64,000 nt of DNA, taken from NCBI RefSeq assembly GCF_013031355.1, contig NZ_WPZO01000006.1:62001-126000 (forward strand), in the 5' to 3' direction. The notes below the pieces were generated by a model. That model had not been told where the DNA came from and did no database searches. It was given only the letters and a program-made list of their open reading frames with translations. Source of the stretch: Ruegeria arenilitoris (GTDB lineage: Bacteria > Pseudomonadota > Alphaproteobacteria > Rhodobacterales > Rhodobacteraceae). Below are positions 16,085-24,570 of the stretch, in pieces. How positions within the stretch are numbered: position 1 is the stretch's first letter; each line of letters starts with the position of its first letter. The position numbers and the translations under genes were made by a program.

Positions 16085-17788
16085 ATGCCATACCGCGCAC
16101 CCATTTCCGACTATGAACTGCTTTTCCGCCACGTGGTCGGGTTCGATCAGATTGCCGCGACCGAGAAGTTTTCGGAAGCCAGCGAGGATGTCGTCGGCGC
16201 GATCCTGACCGAGGCCGGCAAAATGTGCGAAGAGGTGATGGCCCCGCTGCAACGTCCTGGCGATCTTGAGCCCGCGCGGTTGGAAAACGGTGTGCTGCGG
16301 ACCTCGCCCGGTTATGCCGACGGTTGGAAGGCAATTGCCGAAGGTGGCTGGATCGGGATGAGCGGTGATCCCGAATATGGCGGTATGGGCCTGCCGATGA
16401 CTTTGACCACGGCGGTGAACGAGATGATGTCGGCGGCCTGTCTGTCGCTGCAGCTTGCGCCGCTGATGACGCAGGGTCAGATCGAGGCGCTGGAACATCA
16501 TGCCAGCGACGAGTTGAAAGCGCTGTACCTGCCCAAGATGATGTCGGGCGAGTGGGCCGGCACCATGAACCTGACCGAGGCGCAGGCCGGGTCGGATGTG
16601 GGGGCTTTGTCCTCGAAGGCCGAGGCGAATGGCGACGGCACCTTTTCGGTAACGGGGCAGAAGATCTTCATCTCGTGGGGTGACAACGACTTTACCGAGA
16701 ATGTCTGCCATCTGGTGCTGGCGCGCCTGCCCGACGGTGTTCCGGGAACCAAGGGGATTTCGCTGTTCCTGGTGCCCAAGTACCTGCCTGACGAAGACGG
16801 CAATCCCGGTGTCGCGAACGATCTGAAAGTAGTGTCGGTCGAACACAAGATGGGTCTGCACGGCTCACCCACGTGCGTGATGCAGTATGACGGCGCCAAG
16901 GGCTGGCTTGTGGGCAAGGAACATGGCGGTATGGCCGCGATGTTCACCATGATGAACAACGCGCGTTTGGGTGTAGGTGGACAGGGTGTGGGGGCCGCCG
17001 AAGGGGCCTATCAGAGCGCGCTGGCCTATGCGTTGGAGCGCAAACAGGGCAAGACCCCCTCGGGCACGATCATCGATCACGCGGATGTGCGCCGGATGCT
17101 GATGAGTATGCGCGCCGATACCTTTGCCGCACGGGCGATCATGCTGGCCAATGCAGCCGCGATCGACATGGGCAATGCCACCAGTGATCCCGAGTGGAGC
17201 GCGCGTGCCGCGCTGCTGACGCCGATCTGCAAGGCTTTCGGAACCGAGACCGGGATGCGGGTCTCCGAGACCGGCGTGCAGGTCCATGGCGGCATGGGCT
17301 TTATCGAAGAAACCGGTGCGGCGCAGTATTACCGCGATGTCCGCGTCACCGCGATCTATGAGGGCACCAACGGCATTCAGGCCATGGACCTTGTGGCGCG
17401 CAAGATGATGGACGGCGGCGAGGCAGCTTCGCGTCTGCTGGACGAGATCGAGGATCACGCCGAAGAAGCCCGCGTCACCATGCCCGATCTGGCCGGTCCC
17501 GTCTGGGAGGCCACCGAAAGCCTGCGCGAATCCACCGAGTGGATCGTGGCGCAGTCCGACATGAATACTCGCTTTGCGGGGGCTGTGCCCTATCTGCACG
17601 CCTTCGCCCGGGTTCTTGGGGCGCATTTCCACCTCAAGGCCGCATTGGCTGAACCCAATGGTCCGCGCTTTAAACTGGCGCGGTATTACATCAACGCGCT
17701 GCTGCCGGAATATGCCGGTTTGCTGGTGCAGGCTCAGAACGGGGCCGGGGACCTTTATGCCCTCAGCGCCGAGGATTTGGCGGTATAA
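16085..17788 (+). CDS. Acyl-CoA dehydrogenase, long DmdC-type
   Basis: A 567-residue FAD enzyme oxidising an acyl-CoA to the enoyl-CoA. Domains in order are the helical N-domain, the middle beta-domain (GTMNLTEAQAGSDVGALSS, then FISWGD), the C-domain with GVQVHGGMGFIEE, and an extra C-terminal helical domain from about residue 450. Glu426 in IYEGTNGIQ is the expected catalytic base. Length and the extra domain match the family that includes DmdC, the methylmercaptopropionyl-CoA dehydrogenase of marine roseobacters, but dmdB and dmdD are not here, so the substrate stays open. GAGGGA precedes the ATG at 16085. The next gene overlaps its stop (TAATG). Confidence 0.9.
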   Translation: MPYRAPISDYELLFRHVVGFDQIAATEKFSEASEDVVGAILTEAGKMCEEVMAPLQRPGDLEPARLENGVLRTSPGYADGWKAIAEGGWIGMSGDPEYGGMGLPMTLTTAVNEMMSAACLSLQLAPLMTQGQIEALEHHASDELKALYLPKMMSGEWAGTMNLTEAQAGSDVGALSSKAEANGDGTFSVTGQKIFISWGDNDFTENVCHLVLARLPDGVPGTKGISLFLVPKYLPDEDGNPGVANDLKVVSVEHKMGLHGSPTCVMQYDGAKGWLVGKEHGGMAAMFTMMNNARLGVGGQGVGAAEGAYQSALAYALERKQGKTPSGTIIDHADVRRMLMSMRADTFAARAIMLANAAAIDMGNATSDPEWSARAALLTPICKAFGTETGMRVSETGVQVHGGMGFIEETGAAQYYRDVRVTAIYEGTNGIQAMDLVARKMMDGGEAASRLLDEIEDHAEEARVTMPDLAGPVWEATESLRESTEWIVAQSDMNTRFAGAVPYLHAFARVLGAHFHLKAALAEPNGPRFKLARYYINALLPEYAGLLVQAQNGAGDLYALSAEDLAV

Positions 17789-18834
17789 TGGACGGGGACA
17801 CTCCTTTGGCGATCAGATACCCTTGGCCCGAGCCTCCGGCACCGGGTGAGGCCATTGAGGTCGCCGAGGGTGTGCTGTGGATGCGCCTGCCGCTGCCCAT
17901 GGCGCTGGACCACGTCAACGTCTTCGCGCTGGATGACGGCGATGGCTGGACGGTAATTGACACCGGTATTTCGTCGAACAAGACACGCCGGGTTTGGGAA
18001 ACGCTCATGGCCGGGCCGCTGGGTGGCAAACCGGTGACCCGCGTGGTGGTCACGCATCACCATCCCGATCATGTCGGCAATGCGGGCTGGTTCCAGTCCG
18101 AGCATGGCGCTGAACTGGTCACGACCCGCACCGCGTGGCTGTTTTCGCGGATGCTGCAGTTGGATGTTCAGGAAACCTGGCCGCAAGAGACGCTGGACTA
18201 TTACCGCAGCGCTGGGATGCACCCTGACGTACTTGCCAAGCGCATGACCGAACGCCCGTTCAATTTTTGCGATACGGTCTACCCGATGCCGCTGGGCTTT
18301 ACCCGTATCAAACAGGGCAGCGTGATCCGCATGGGCGGGCGCGACTGGGACGTGCATATGGGCAACGGCCACGCCCCCGAGCACGCCACGTTCTGGAGCC
18401 GCGATGACAATCTGGTGATCACCGGTGATCAGATCCTCAGCTCGATCAGCCCCAATCTGGGCGTCTATGTCACCGAGCCGATGGCCGACCCGGTGGCCGA
18501 ATGGCTGGAGGCTTGCGAGCGGTTGCAGGGCTTGGCGCGGCCCGATCATCTGGCGCTGGGAGGGCACAAGCTGCCCTTCACCGGGTTGCCGCTGCGGATG
18601 AAGCAATTGATCGACAATCACCACGGCGCGCTGGATCGCTTGCAGGACTATCTGGATACACCGAAAACCGCCGCCGAGTGTTTCACGCCCCTGTTCAAGC
18701 GTCAGATTGGTGAAGGCGAATACGGGCTTGCGCTGGTCGAGGCGGTTGCACATCTGAACCATCTTTACCACATTGGAACCGTAACCCGTACGAAGCGCGC
18801 GGACGGGGCGTGGGAGTTTCAGCACAAAGGGTAA
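17788..18834 (+). CDS. MBL-fold metallo-hydrolase
   Basis: A 348-residue metallo-beta-lactamase-fold hydrolase. The dinuclear metal site is seen in THHHPDHVG (about residues 88 to 96), later in GNGHAPEHATFW, in ITGDQIL, and in LALGGHKLPF. A C-terminal winged-helix-like part of about 80 residues is typical of the subgroup resembling LACTB2. Its ATG overlaps the acyl-CoA dehydrogenase stop, so it probably hydrolyses a product or thioester in the same pathway; that is inference. The DUF6173 gene follows four bases later. Confidence 0.9.
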   Translation: MDGDTPLAIRYPWPEPPAPGEAIEVAEGVLWMRLPLPMALDHVNVFALDDGDGWTVIDTGISSNKTRRVWETLMAGPLGGKPVTRVVVTHHHPDHVGNAGWFQSEHGAELVTTRTAWLFSRMLQLDVQETWPQETLDYYRSAGMHPDVLAKRMTERPFNFCDTVYPMPLGFTRIKQGSVIRMGGRDWDVHMGNGHAPEHATFWSRDDNLVITGDQILSSISPNLGVYVTEPMADPVAEWLEACERLQGLARPDHLALGGHKLPFTGLPLRMKQLIDNHHGALDRLQDYLDTPKTAAECFTPLFKRQIGEGEYGLALVEAVAHLNHLYHIGTVTRTKRADGAWEFQHKG

Positions 18835-18838
18835 AGCC

Positions 18839-19291
18839 ATGCAGGACCAGATCGAAACATCGGCCGAGGCGGCAGAAGCGGCGGCATTGCCCAGGTGTTA
18901 CGAGTTCCATGCGAACCCCAACGCTGAGTCCGCGGCCAAGAATCTGCCCGAACCATTGCAAAAACCGGTTCAGACCAAAAGTCCCGCGCAATGGGCCTAT
19001 GAGAGGTTGATCCTTTATATCCAGAACTTCGAAAAGACGCTGACCGGCGATCAGGAGGTCGCCATGGGCTTTACCGGCGGCGATGCGGGGGTCATGCGGA
19101 TCGAAGGCATGGGTTATTTCGACCCTGATGTCATCACCTTTTACGGTTCGGATGCGAGCGGGGCGCGGACCCAATTGGTGCAGCATGTCAGCCAGTTGAA
19201 TGTGATGCTGCGCGCTCTGCCTAAATCGGTCGAGGACAAGCCCGCCAACCGCATCGGTTTCCGGCTGGCGAAGGATCTGGAAGAAAGCTGA
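18839..19291 (+). CDS. DUF6173-like hypothetical protein
   Basis: The 150-residue protein has a disordered N-terminus and then a compact region (SPAQWAYERLILYIQNFEKT, then EVAMGFTGGDAGVMRIEGMG and DVITFYGSDASGARTQLVQH). No signal peptide or membrane segment is seen. I think it belongs to DUF6173, by memory of the QWAYERL and ITFYG patterns, and cannot verify that. It follows the MBL hydrolase by four bases with an AAAGGG ribosome site, so it is the last gene of the acyl-CoA dehydrogenase operon. Function unknown. Confidence 0.75.
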   Translation: MQDQIETSAEAAEAAALPRCYEFHANPNAESAAKNLPEPLQKPVQTKSPAQWAYERLILYIQNFEKTLTGDQEVAMGFTGGDAGVMRIEGMGYFDPDVITFYGSDASGARTQLVQHVSQLNVMLRALPKSVEDKPANRIGFRLAKDLEES

Positions 19292-19355
19292 CCGCCTGAC
19301 TTGCATTTCACGTCTGCGCAGCCTTGAATGAGTGCACCGTTCAAGGGGGTGCCAC

Positions 19356-21194
19356 GTGTCCGATTTCTCAGCCGTTACAAGTGCCTACAAGGGCGCGTGG
19401 GCGCGTCGCCGCGTCTTTGTGCCGATCTATATCGCGGTGCGCCTGCTGCTGGTCGCTCTGGTCGCGCCGGGCGTGGCGATTACTGTCAATTTGGCCGTGT
19501 CGCTGTCGAACCAGACTGCGCTGACGGATCAGGCCATCGCCGCCTTCATCTTGTCACCGGTGGGCTTTGTCGCTGCGATTGCCGTGCTCAGCCTGTTTCT
19601 GTTGGCCGAGGTGTTCGTGTTCTCGGTCATGGCAGGATCGCTGCGGATGGGCGAATCCGATCCGTGGCGCGCGGGCAGCTCCGCCATCGGTCTGATCCTG
19701 TCGCGGCTGCCGGCGCTGTTCGGCTTTGCGGTGCGCTTTGTGCTGCGGGTTTTGGTGCTGATCCTGCCCTTTGCAGCCGTTTCCGCTGTGATCGCGTGGT
19801 GGACGCTGACCGAATATGACATCAATTACTACCTGACCTTCCACCCACCATCCTTCTGGATTGCAGTGGTTTTGATCGGGGCCGTGATTCTGGTCATGGC
19901 CTGGGTGTTGATCCGCCGATTGTCGGCCTGGGCGCTGGGTCTGCATCTGGTCTTGTTCGAGGGTGTTCACCCCGCCCACGCCTTCAACATCAGCGCCACC
20001 CGGATGGAGGGCAAACGCGGGCGCCTCAAGATCGAACTGGCGATCTGGCTGATCCTGCGCGTGATCATTGCTGGCCTGATCGCATGGGTGGCGGGGCTGC
20101 TGTTTGCCATCGTGCCGCTGCAGGGGGCTAGCCATCTGCGGCTGGCGTTGGTCTACAGCCTGTTGGTGGCCGGCGTCTGGTCCGTGGCTGGCCTCGTGCT
20201 GGCCGCAACGGCGTTGGGGGCGCTGGCGGTGCTGCTGGACGGGTTCTTCGAGATCAGGACCGAGGAACCGCCGCATCCCGAACCCGGAAGCCTGCGTATT
20301 CCATTGTTTGCCATTTTGGGTGCAGCCGCGGTAGCCGTGCTGGTCGGGCTCTGGTTCGGGCAGCACTTGTTGGAACGCATACAGGCCCCGGACCGGGCCG
20401 AGGTGATCGGCCACCGGGGCGCTGCCGCCCTGCGGCCTGAAAACACCATGGCCTCGGTGCTAAAGGCGATTGAGGACGGGGCCGATTGGGTCGAAATCGA
20501 CGTACAGGAATCGGCTGATGGCGAGGTCATCGTGGCCCATGACAGCGATTTCATGAAACTGGCGGGTGTGAACCTAAAGGTCTGGGATGCTACGATGGAG
20601 GATATCGCCCAGATCGATATCGGCAGCTGGTTCGGTCCCGAATATGCCGACGAACGCACGCCCACCCTGCGCGAGGTGCTGGAGGCCGCGAAGGGCAAAT
20701 CCAAGGTCATCATCGAACTGAAATACTACGGTCATGACGTCGATCTGGAGAACCGCGTGGCGGTGATTGTGGAAGAGCTGCAGATGCAGGACGACATCGC
20801 CACCATGTCGCTGAAATACCCGGCAGTACAGAAGATGAAAAAGCTGCGCCCCGACTGGCGGGCCGGCGTTCTGGCCGCAACGGCAGTGGGTGATCTGACC
20901 GGGCTGGAAGGCGATTTCATTGCCGTCAACGCCGCGATGGCAACGCCAGGGCTTGTGCGCTCGGTCCATGATGCGGGAAAGGATATCTATGTCTGGACGG
21001 TGAACGACCCGCTGCAGATGTCGGCAATGGCCTCGATGGGGGTGGACGGGCTGATCACTGACCGCCCCGCGATGGCCAATGAGGTGCTGCGGTTGCGTGC
21101 CGAAATGGGCCCGGCCGAGCGGCTGCTGCTGTGGCTGGCGACCACCTTCGGCATGTCCGTCGACACACAGGCGATGCGCGATGAAAGTCCATAA
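19356..21194 (+). CDS. Glycerophosphodiester phosphodiesterase with membrane domain
   Basis: At 612 residues the protein joins an N-terminal membrane domain (about six to eight helices, residues 15 to 350) to a C-terminal GDPD domain. The latter shows VIGHRGAAALRPENTMAS (catalytic His), VEIDVQESADGEVIVAHDSD (metal and second His), then IIELKYYG and the end VDGLITDRP. GDPD enzymes split glycerophosphodiesters into glycerol-3-phosphate and an alcohol. The start is taken as GTG at 19356, eight codons into the longer frame, because AAGGGGG lies just upstream. The stop overlaps the start of the phospholipase-like gene by 14 bases. Confidence 0.9.
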   Translation: MSDFSAVTSAYKGAWARRRVFVPIYIAVRLLLVALVAPGVAITVNLAVSLSNQTALTDQAIAAFILSPVGFVAAIAVLSLFLLAEVFVFSVMAGSLRMGESDPWRAGSSAIGLILSRLPALFGFAVRFVLRVLVLILPFAAVSAVIAWWTLTEYDINYYLTFHPPSFWIAVVLIGAVILVMAWVLIRRLSAWALGLHLVLFEGVHPAHAFNISATRMEGKRGRLKIELAIWLILRVIIAGLIAWVAGLLFAIVPLQGASHLRLALVYSLLVAGVWSVAGLVLAATALGALAVLLDGFFEIRTEEPPHPEPGSLRIPLFAILGAAAVAVLVGLWFGQHLLERIQAPDRAEVIGHRGAAALRPENTMASVLKAIEDGADWVEIDVQESADGEVIVAHDSDFMKLAGVNLKVWDATMEDIAQIDIGSWFGPEYADERTPTLREVLEAAKGKSKVIIELKYYGHDVDLENRVAVIVEELQMQDDIATMSLKYPAVQKMKKLRPDWRAGVLAATAVGDLTGLEGDFIAVNAAMATPGLVRSVHDAGKDIYVWTVNDPLQMSAMASMGVDGLITDRPAMANEVLRLRAEMGPAERLLLWLATTFGMSVDTQAMRDESP

Positions 21195-21732
21195 TCTGGG
21201 CGTGGCCCTCGCATTAATGGTGACCCCGGTGGCGGCGCAGGATTTCATGCGCAACATCGAGTTGCCCGCCCACCGTGCCCTGATCGCTCAGCGCGGGGAT
21301 GCAGACCCCATTCCGTTTGAAACCGATGGCTGTTCCGGTGGTCTGTCGACCAGCTGGCGCTTTGTGGCCGAGACTTTCCCCAAGTTTCGCGCGCTTTACG
21401 AGGAACACCCGCCGTGGGAATATTGTTGCGTGACCCATGACCGGACCTATCACAACGCAGGTGGGGCGACGCAGGCCGAGGACAGCTATAATGCACGCCT
21501 GTCCGCGGATGACGCGCTGCGGGCCTGCGTCAAGCAGCACGGAGAAGACAACGCCGACATCTATACCGAACGCTATGACATGACGCCCGACCAGATTCGC
21601 ACGGCGCATTCCGTCACGGCCGAAGCGATGCACGCAGCAGTGCGATTGGGCGGCGGGCCATGCTCCGGACTGCCGTGGCGATGGGGTTTTGGGTATCCGG
21701 GCTGTTCGGTGTTTCTGCCTGCGCGCGAATGA
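21181..21732 (+). CDS. Secreted phospholipase A2-like protein
   Basis: A 183-residue protein starts with a short signal peptide (MKVHNLGVALALMVTPVAAQ). The mature part has ETDGCSGGLSTSW (residues 47-59) and WEYCCVTHDRTYHNAGG (79-95). The layout of a DG-C-SGG loop followed by CC-x2-HD-x2-Y resembles secreted phospholipases A2, where the loop and Asp bind calcium and His-Asp form the active site. Six cysteines (51, 82, 83, 116, 161, 175) could form three disulphides. The gene overlaps the GDPD gene, which supports joint phospholipid breakdown. Fold assignment is by motif only; it could be a non-enzymatic protein of similar fold. Confidence 0.7.
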   Translation: MKVHNLGVALALMVTPVAAQDFMRNIELPAHRALIAQRGDADPIPFETDGCSGGLSTSWRFVAETFPKFRALYEEHPPWEYCCVTHDRTYHNAGGATQAEDSYNARLSADDALRACVKQHGEDNADIYTERYDMTPDQIRTAHSVTAEAMHAAVRLGGGPCSGLPWRWGFGYPGCSVFLPARE

Positions 21733-21736
21733 CGTG

Positions 21737-21765
21737 GTGACAGGCCGTGGAAATTCGATTATCCA
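21737..21765 (+). promoter_or_regulatory. Candidate promoter for the oxidase subunit IV gene
   Basis: GTGACA (21737-21742) and TATCCA (21760-21765) are 17 bases apart and lie 36 bases before the ATG at 21801. The match to the -35 and -10 consensus is moderate. No operator was recognised. Confidence 0.35.
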
Positions 21766-21800
21766 ACATCTTAAACACGCGAACTGGGAATCTGTGAACA

Positions 21801-21935
21801 ATGGCTGAATACAAGCACGGCGAAATGGACATCACCGTCCAGGAAAAAACCTTCAACGGGTTCATCAAGGCCACCACATGGTGCGTGGTTGCCATCGTCT
21901 TCCTCTGCCTGTTTCTGGCGGTTTTCGCCGCTTAA
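21801..21935 (+). CDS. aa3-type cytochrome c oxidase subunit IV
   Basis: A 44-residue membrane miniprotein, MAEYKHGEMDITVQEKTF followed by a NGFIKATTW turn and one transmembrane helix of about 20 residues ending VFAA. The D-I-x-x-Q-E-K-T-F-x-G-F motif and single helix match the bacterial aa3-type oxidase subunit IV family (PF07835). In Paracoccus and Rhodobacter this subunit binds the side of the aa3 oxidase and is not needed for catalysis. Here it is away from ctaC, ctaD or ctaE genes, as is usual. A weak ribosome site precedes it. Confidence 0.88.
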   Translation: MAEYKHGEMDITVQEKTFNGFIKATTWCVVAIVFLCLFLAVFAA

Positions 21936-21966
21936 TCCAATTTTTTAATCCAAAACGGGGCTCACC

Positions 21967-22599
21967 GTGATCAGGATTTTGCTTGCCTGCCTGTTGGCAG
22001 TAACCGTGGCAGGCTGCACCGGCTCGCAGCGACCACAGGCGGACCAGTCCGAAATTGTGGCCCGATCCTATCGTGATCCGGGGCCTTCGACCCTAACGCT
22101 TTACACCATGATCAGCACCCGGACCGGTTCGGGTGCTCATACCTCGTTGATGATCAGCGGCAGCGAACGGGTGATTTTTGACCCGGCAGGTTCCTTCCGG
22201 GCAGATGTCGTTCCAATCAAGGACGATGTCCTGTACGGCATCACTCCGAATGTAGAACGCGCCTATCGCAGCAGCCACGCTCGCGAAACGCACTACGCAC
22301 GTATCCAGACCATTGAAGTGTCGCCTCAGCAGGCTGAGATTGCCCTACAACTGGCAAAACAGTCCGGGCCGGTTGCAGGCGCGTTCTGCGCCAACTCGAC
22401 GGCTCAGCTTTTGCAACAGGTTCCTGGGTTTGAGCAGATCCAAACCACGTTTTACCCTGTCAAACTCTCCGATCAGTTTGGTCAGTTGCCCGGAGTTCAA
22501 ACCGCTGAATACCGTGAGAACGACGACGCGGATCTACAACGGGGTTTGGCGTTCAATAATGCCCGACTTAATGAGCTAGAAGCCGGATCAGGTCAGTAA
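21967..22599 (+). CDS. Lipoprotein with possible permuted papain-like fold
   Basis: The 210-residue product starts with GTG at 21967 and has a lipoprotein signal ending in VAGC (lipid Cys17). The mature part shows SGAHTSLMISGSERVIFDPA with His58, and about 80 residues later GAFCANSTAQLLQ with Cys141. A His strand before a Cys helix is the order found in circularly permuted NlpC/P60 and YiiX-like proteins, so it may be a cysteine peptidase or amidase on the periplasmic side. This is inference from two motifs. Its last 12 bases overlap the end of the convergent azlD gene. Confidence 0.7.
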   Translation: MIRILLACLLAVTVAGCTGSQRPQADQSEIVARSYRDPGPSTLTLYTMISTRTGSGAHTSLMISGSERVIFDPAGSFRADVVPIKDDVLYGITPNVERAYRSSHARETHYARIQTIEVSPQQAEIALQLAKQSGPVAGAFCANSTAQLLQQVPGFEQIQTTFYPVKLSDQFGQLPGVQTAEYRENDDADLQRGLAFNNARLNELEAGSGQ

Positions 22600-22920
22600 G
22601 TATAGCAACCCGTACAGGGTTGCAGCCCCAGAAAAAATAGCGGCGAGTACGTTCTTCGTTATCAATCCGACAACCAAAGCGATGGCTGCTGCGGCCATGC
22701 GAGGAGCGTCCGGCTGTCCACCGGTTGCGGTTGGCCAGACCACCAGTGGTGCGATCAGCGCCGGCAAGATAGCCACGGCGGTATAGCGCAGGTGGCGCAG
22801 CAGCCAGGGGGGCATCGGGCGGTCTCCGACCAGACCGATGAAGACAAAGCGCAGCGCATAGCTGCCAACGGCAAGACCGATGATGATCGTCCAGACCGCA
22901 ACGGGATCAGGATGGGTCAT
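22588..22920 (-). CDS. azlD: AzlD-family branched-chain amino acid exporter subunit
   Basis: A 110-residue protein with four hydrophobic segments and the AzlD pattern GLAVGSYALRFVFI at residues 15-28, then RHLRYTAVAILPALIAPLV. With AzlC it forms an exporter of branched-chain or other amino acids in the inner membrane. Its start overlaps the azlC stop by four bases (ATGA), so both subunits are translated together. Its end overlaps the lipoprotein gene on the other strand. Confidence 0.88.
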   Translation of the reverse strand: MTHPDPVAVWTIIIGLAVGSYALRFVFIGLVGDRPMPPWLLRHLRYTAVAILPALIAPLVVWPTATGGQPDAPRMAAAAIALVVGLITKNVLAAIFSGAATLYGLLYLLT

Positions 22921-23633
22921 GCGTCGACCTTTCTGCGCTCGGCGATCAGTTCAGCCTGTGCGCCCGCGACCATTCCCGCGCAACCGGCGATCAACAGGCC
23001 CAGATTGTACGGAATTCCCACCATTAGCAGTGATACGATAATGGCAACCAGCGCGGCGACCACATGGGGCAGGGTCCGCATCATCGGGCCGATCATGGCC
23101 AGAAAGGTGATCGGCAAGGCGAAGTCTAGCGCCCAGCTTTCGGGAATGCGCGTCCCCAGCACCGCGCCTAGATAGGTGGCCAGAATCCAGAGCGGCGTAA
23201 TCGGGGTGACCGAGCCCACGAAATAGGCCATGCGCTGGGGCACGGTCATCTTCGGCTCTTTCTCGAACTGCACGATCGAGCAGGCATAGGACTGATCGAC
23301 GGTCAGATAGGCCGCGCAGGCCCTCTGCCACAGGGGGGCCGCGCCCAGAAACGGCGTCAGCGAAGCCGAATACATTGCCATCCGCAGGTTCACCGCCAGC
23401 GCCGAGATCAGAATGATGGCCGTAGGCGTTTGGTCCTGCAACAGTTGCAGCGCTGCGAACTGCGCCGCCCCCGCAAAGACGGTCGAGGTGAGCGTCATGG
23501 TCTGGACGATATCCAGCCCGGCCTCGGCTGCGAATACGCCGAACAGGGTGCCGAAGGGGACTGCGACAAAAATGAACGGGGTCCCGTCGCGAAAACCCTT
23601 CCAGAAGTACGACTTGGATGTGGTGTCTGCCAT
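22917..23633 (-). CDS. azlC: AzlC-family branched-chain amino acid exporter subunit
   Basis: The 238-residue membrane protein shows the AzlC pattern: FRDGTPFIFVAVPFGTLFGV, then STVFAGAAQFAALQLL near residue 50, and ISALAVNLRMAMYSASL. About five to six hydrophobic helices are visible. It pairs with AzlD as an amino acid exporter; the substrate is not predictable. The start codon (23631-23633) shares bases with the ATG of the divergent fdhD gene, so the two 5' ends overlap and each promoter must lie inside the neighbour's coding region or one start is wrong. Confidence 0.9.
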   Translation of the reverse strand: MADTTSKSYFWKGFRDGTPFIFVAVPFGTLFGVFAAEAGLDIVQTMTLTSTVFAGAAQFAALQLLQDQTPTAIILISALAVNLRMAMYSASLTPFLGAAPLWQRACAAYLTVDQSYACSIVQFEKEPKMTVPQRMAYFVGSVTPITPLWILATYLGAVLGTRIPESWALDFALPITFLAMIGPMMRTLPHVVAALVAIIVSLLMVGIPYNLGLLIAGCAGMVAGAQAELIAERRKVDA

Positions 23634-24570
23634 GGCTAAATCCTATGGTGTTGCCCGCAGCACTAACGGTCTTGGGAAAGGGTTGCAATTGGCCACGGAA
23701 CTGGATCTTTCGGAATACATCATCGCCCCTGACCCCGGAGCGGAACGCCTGACCCGCGCAGTTGAAGGCGTGAACCAGAATGGCGAAGTCAGCCAGATCT
23801 CGGTGGTCGAAGAGCGCCCGTTGACGATATTCCTCAATTCTCAGGAAATCGTGACCGCTATGACCATCGGCGATTACCCCGAATATCTGGCGCTGGGCTT
23901 CCTGCGCAATCAGGGGATGCTGCTGGCCGATGACGAAATCACCCGCGTGGATTACGATGATGATCTGGAAACCGTCATCGTCCGCACCGCGCGACAGACG
24001 TCCTATGAGGACAAGCTGAAGAAAAAGACCCGCACCAGCGGCTGCGCCGTGGGCACGGTGTTCGGCGATATGATGGAGGGGCTCGAGGACGTGCGCCTGC
24101 CACAGGTTCAGGTGCGCACCTCGTGGCTGTATGACCTGGCCGCCAAGATCAACCGCACCCCGTCGCTGTATCTTGAGGCCGGGGCGATTCACGGCACTGT
24201 ATTGTGCCGCGAAAACCGCCCGCTGGTCTATATGGAGGACGTGGGCCGCCACAACGCCGTCGACAAGATCGCGGGCTGGATGCTGTCCGAGGGTGAGGCG
24301 GCGGCGGACAAGATTCTTTACACCACCGGCCGTTTGACCTCGGAAATGGTGATCAAGACGGCAATGATGGGCATCCCGGTGCTGGCGTCCCGCTCGGGCT
24401 TCACCGCCTGGGGTGTCGAGATCGCCCGCGAGGTCGGCCTGACCCTGATCGGCCGCATGCGCGGACAGCGGTTCGTGTGCCTGTCCGGTGAGGGCCGTCT
24501 GCTGCGCGATGTGGACCCGGCGACTGTGGCGGTAGAGGACAAGAAACACAGGCGGAAGAGTGCGGGATGA
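23632..24570 (+). CDS. fdhD: Formate dehydrogenase accessory sulfurtransferase FdhD
   Basis: The 312-residue protein passes sulphur to the molybdenum cofactor for formate dehydrogenase. Seen are EERPLTIFLNSQEIVTAMTI, RTSGCAVGTVFGD, AGAIHGTVLC, MEDVGRHNAVDKIAGWML and TTGRLTSEMVIKTA. In many FdhD proteins the sulphur loop is C-x-x-C; here Cys138 is kept and the second position is Gly141. The ATG at 23632 overlaps the divergent azlC start, so a start inside the next 25 codons is possible. It heads a run with mobA, mobB and moeA, which fits a molybdenum cofactor role. Confidence 0.9.
   Translation: MAKSYGVARSTNGLGKGLQLATELDLSEYIIAPDPGAERLTRAVEGVNQNGEVSQISVVEERPLTIFLNSQEIVTAMTIGDYPEYLALGFLRNQGMLLADDEITRVDYDDDLETVIVRTARQTSYEDKLKKKTRTSGCAVGTVFGDMMEGLEDVRLPQVQVRTSWLYDLAAKINRTPSLYLEAGAIHGTVLCRENRPLVYMEDVGRHNAVDKIAGWMLSEGEAAADKILYTTGRLTSEMVIKTAMMGIPVLASRSGFTAWGVEIAREVGLTLIGRMRGQRFVCLSGEGRLLRDVDPATVAVEDKKHRRKSAG

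Noticed and set aside
22951..24549. 532-residue minus-strand frame across azlC and fdhD
   Set aside because: It overlaps both real genes and has the composition of a shadow frame; it has no motif of its own.
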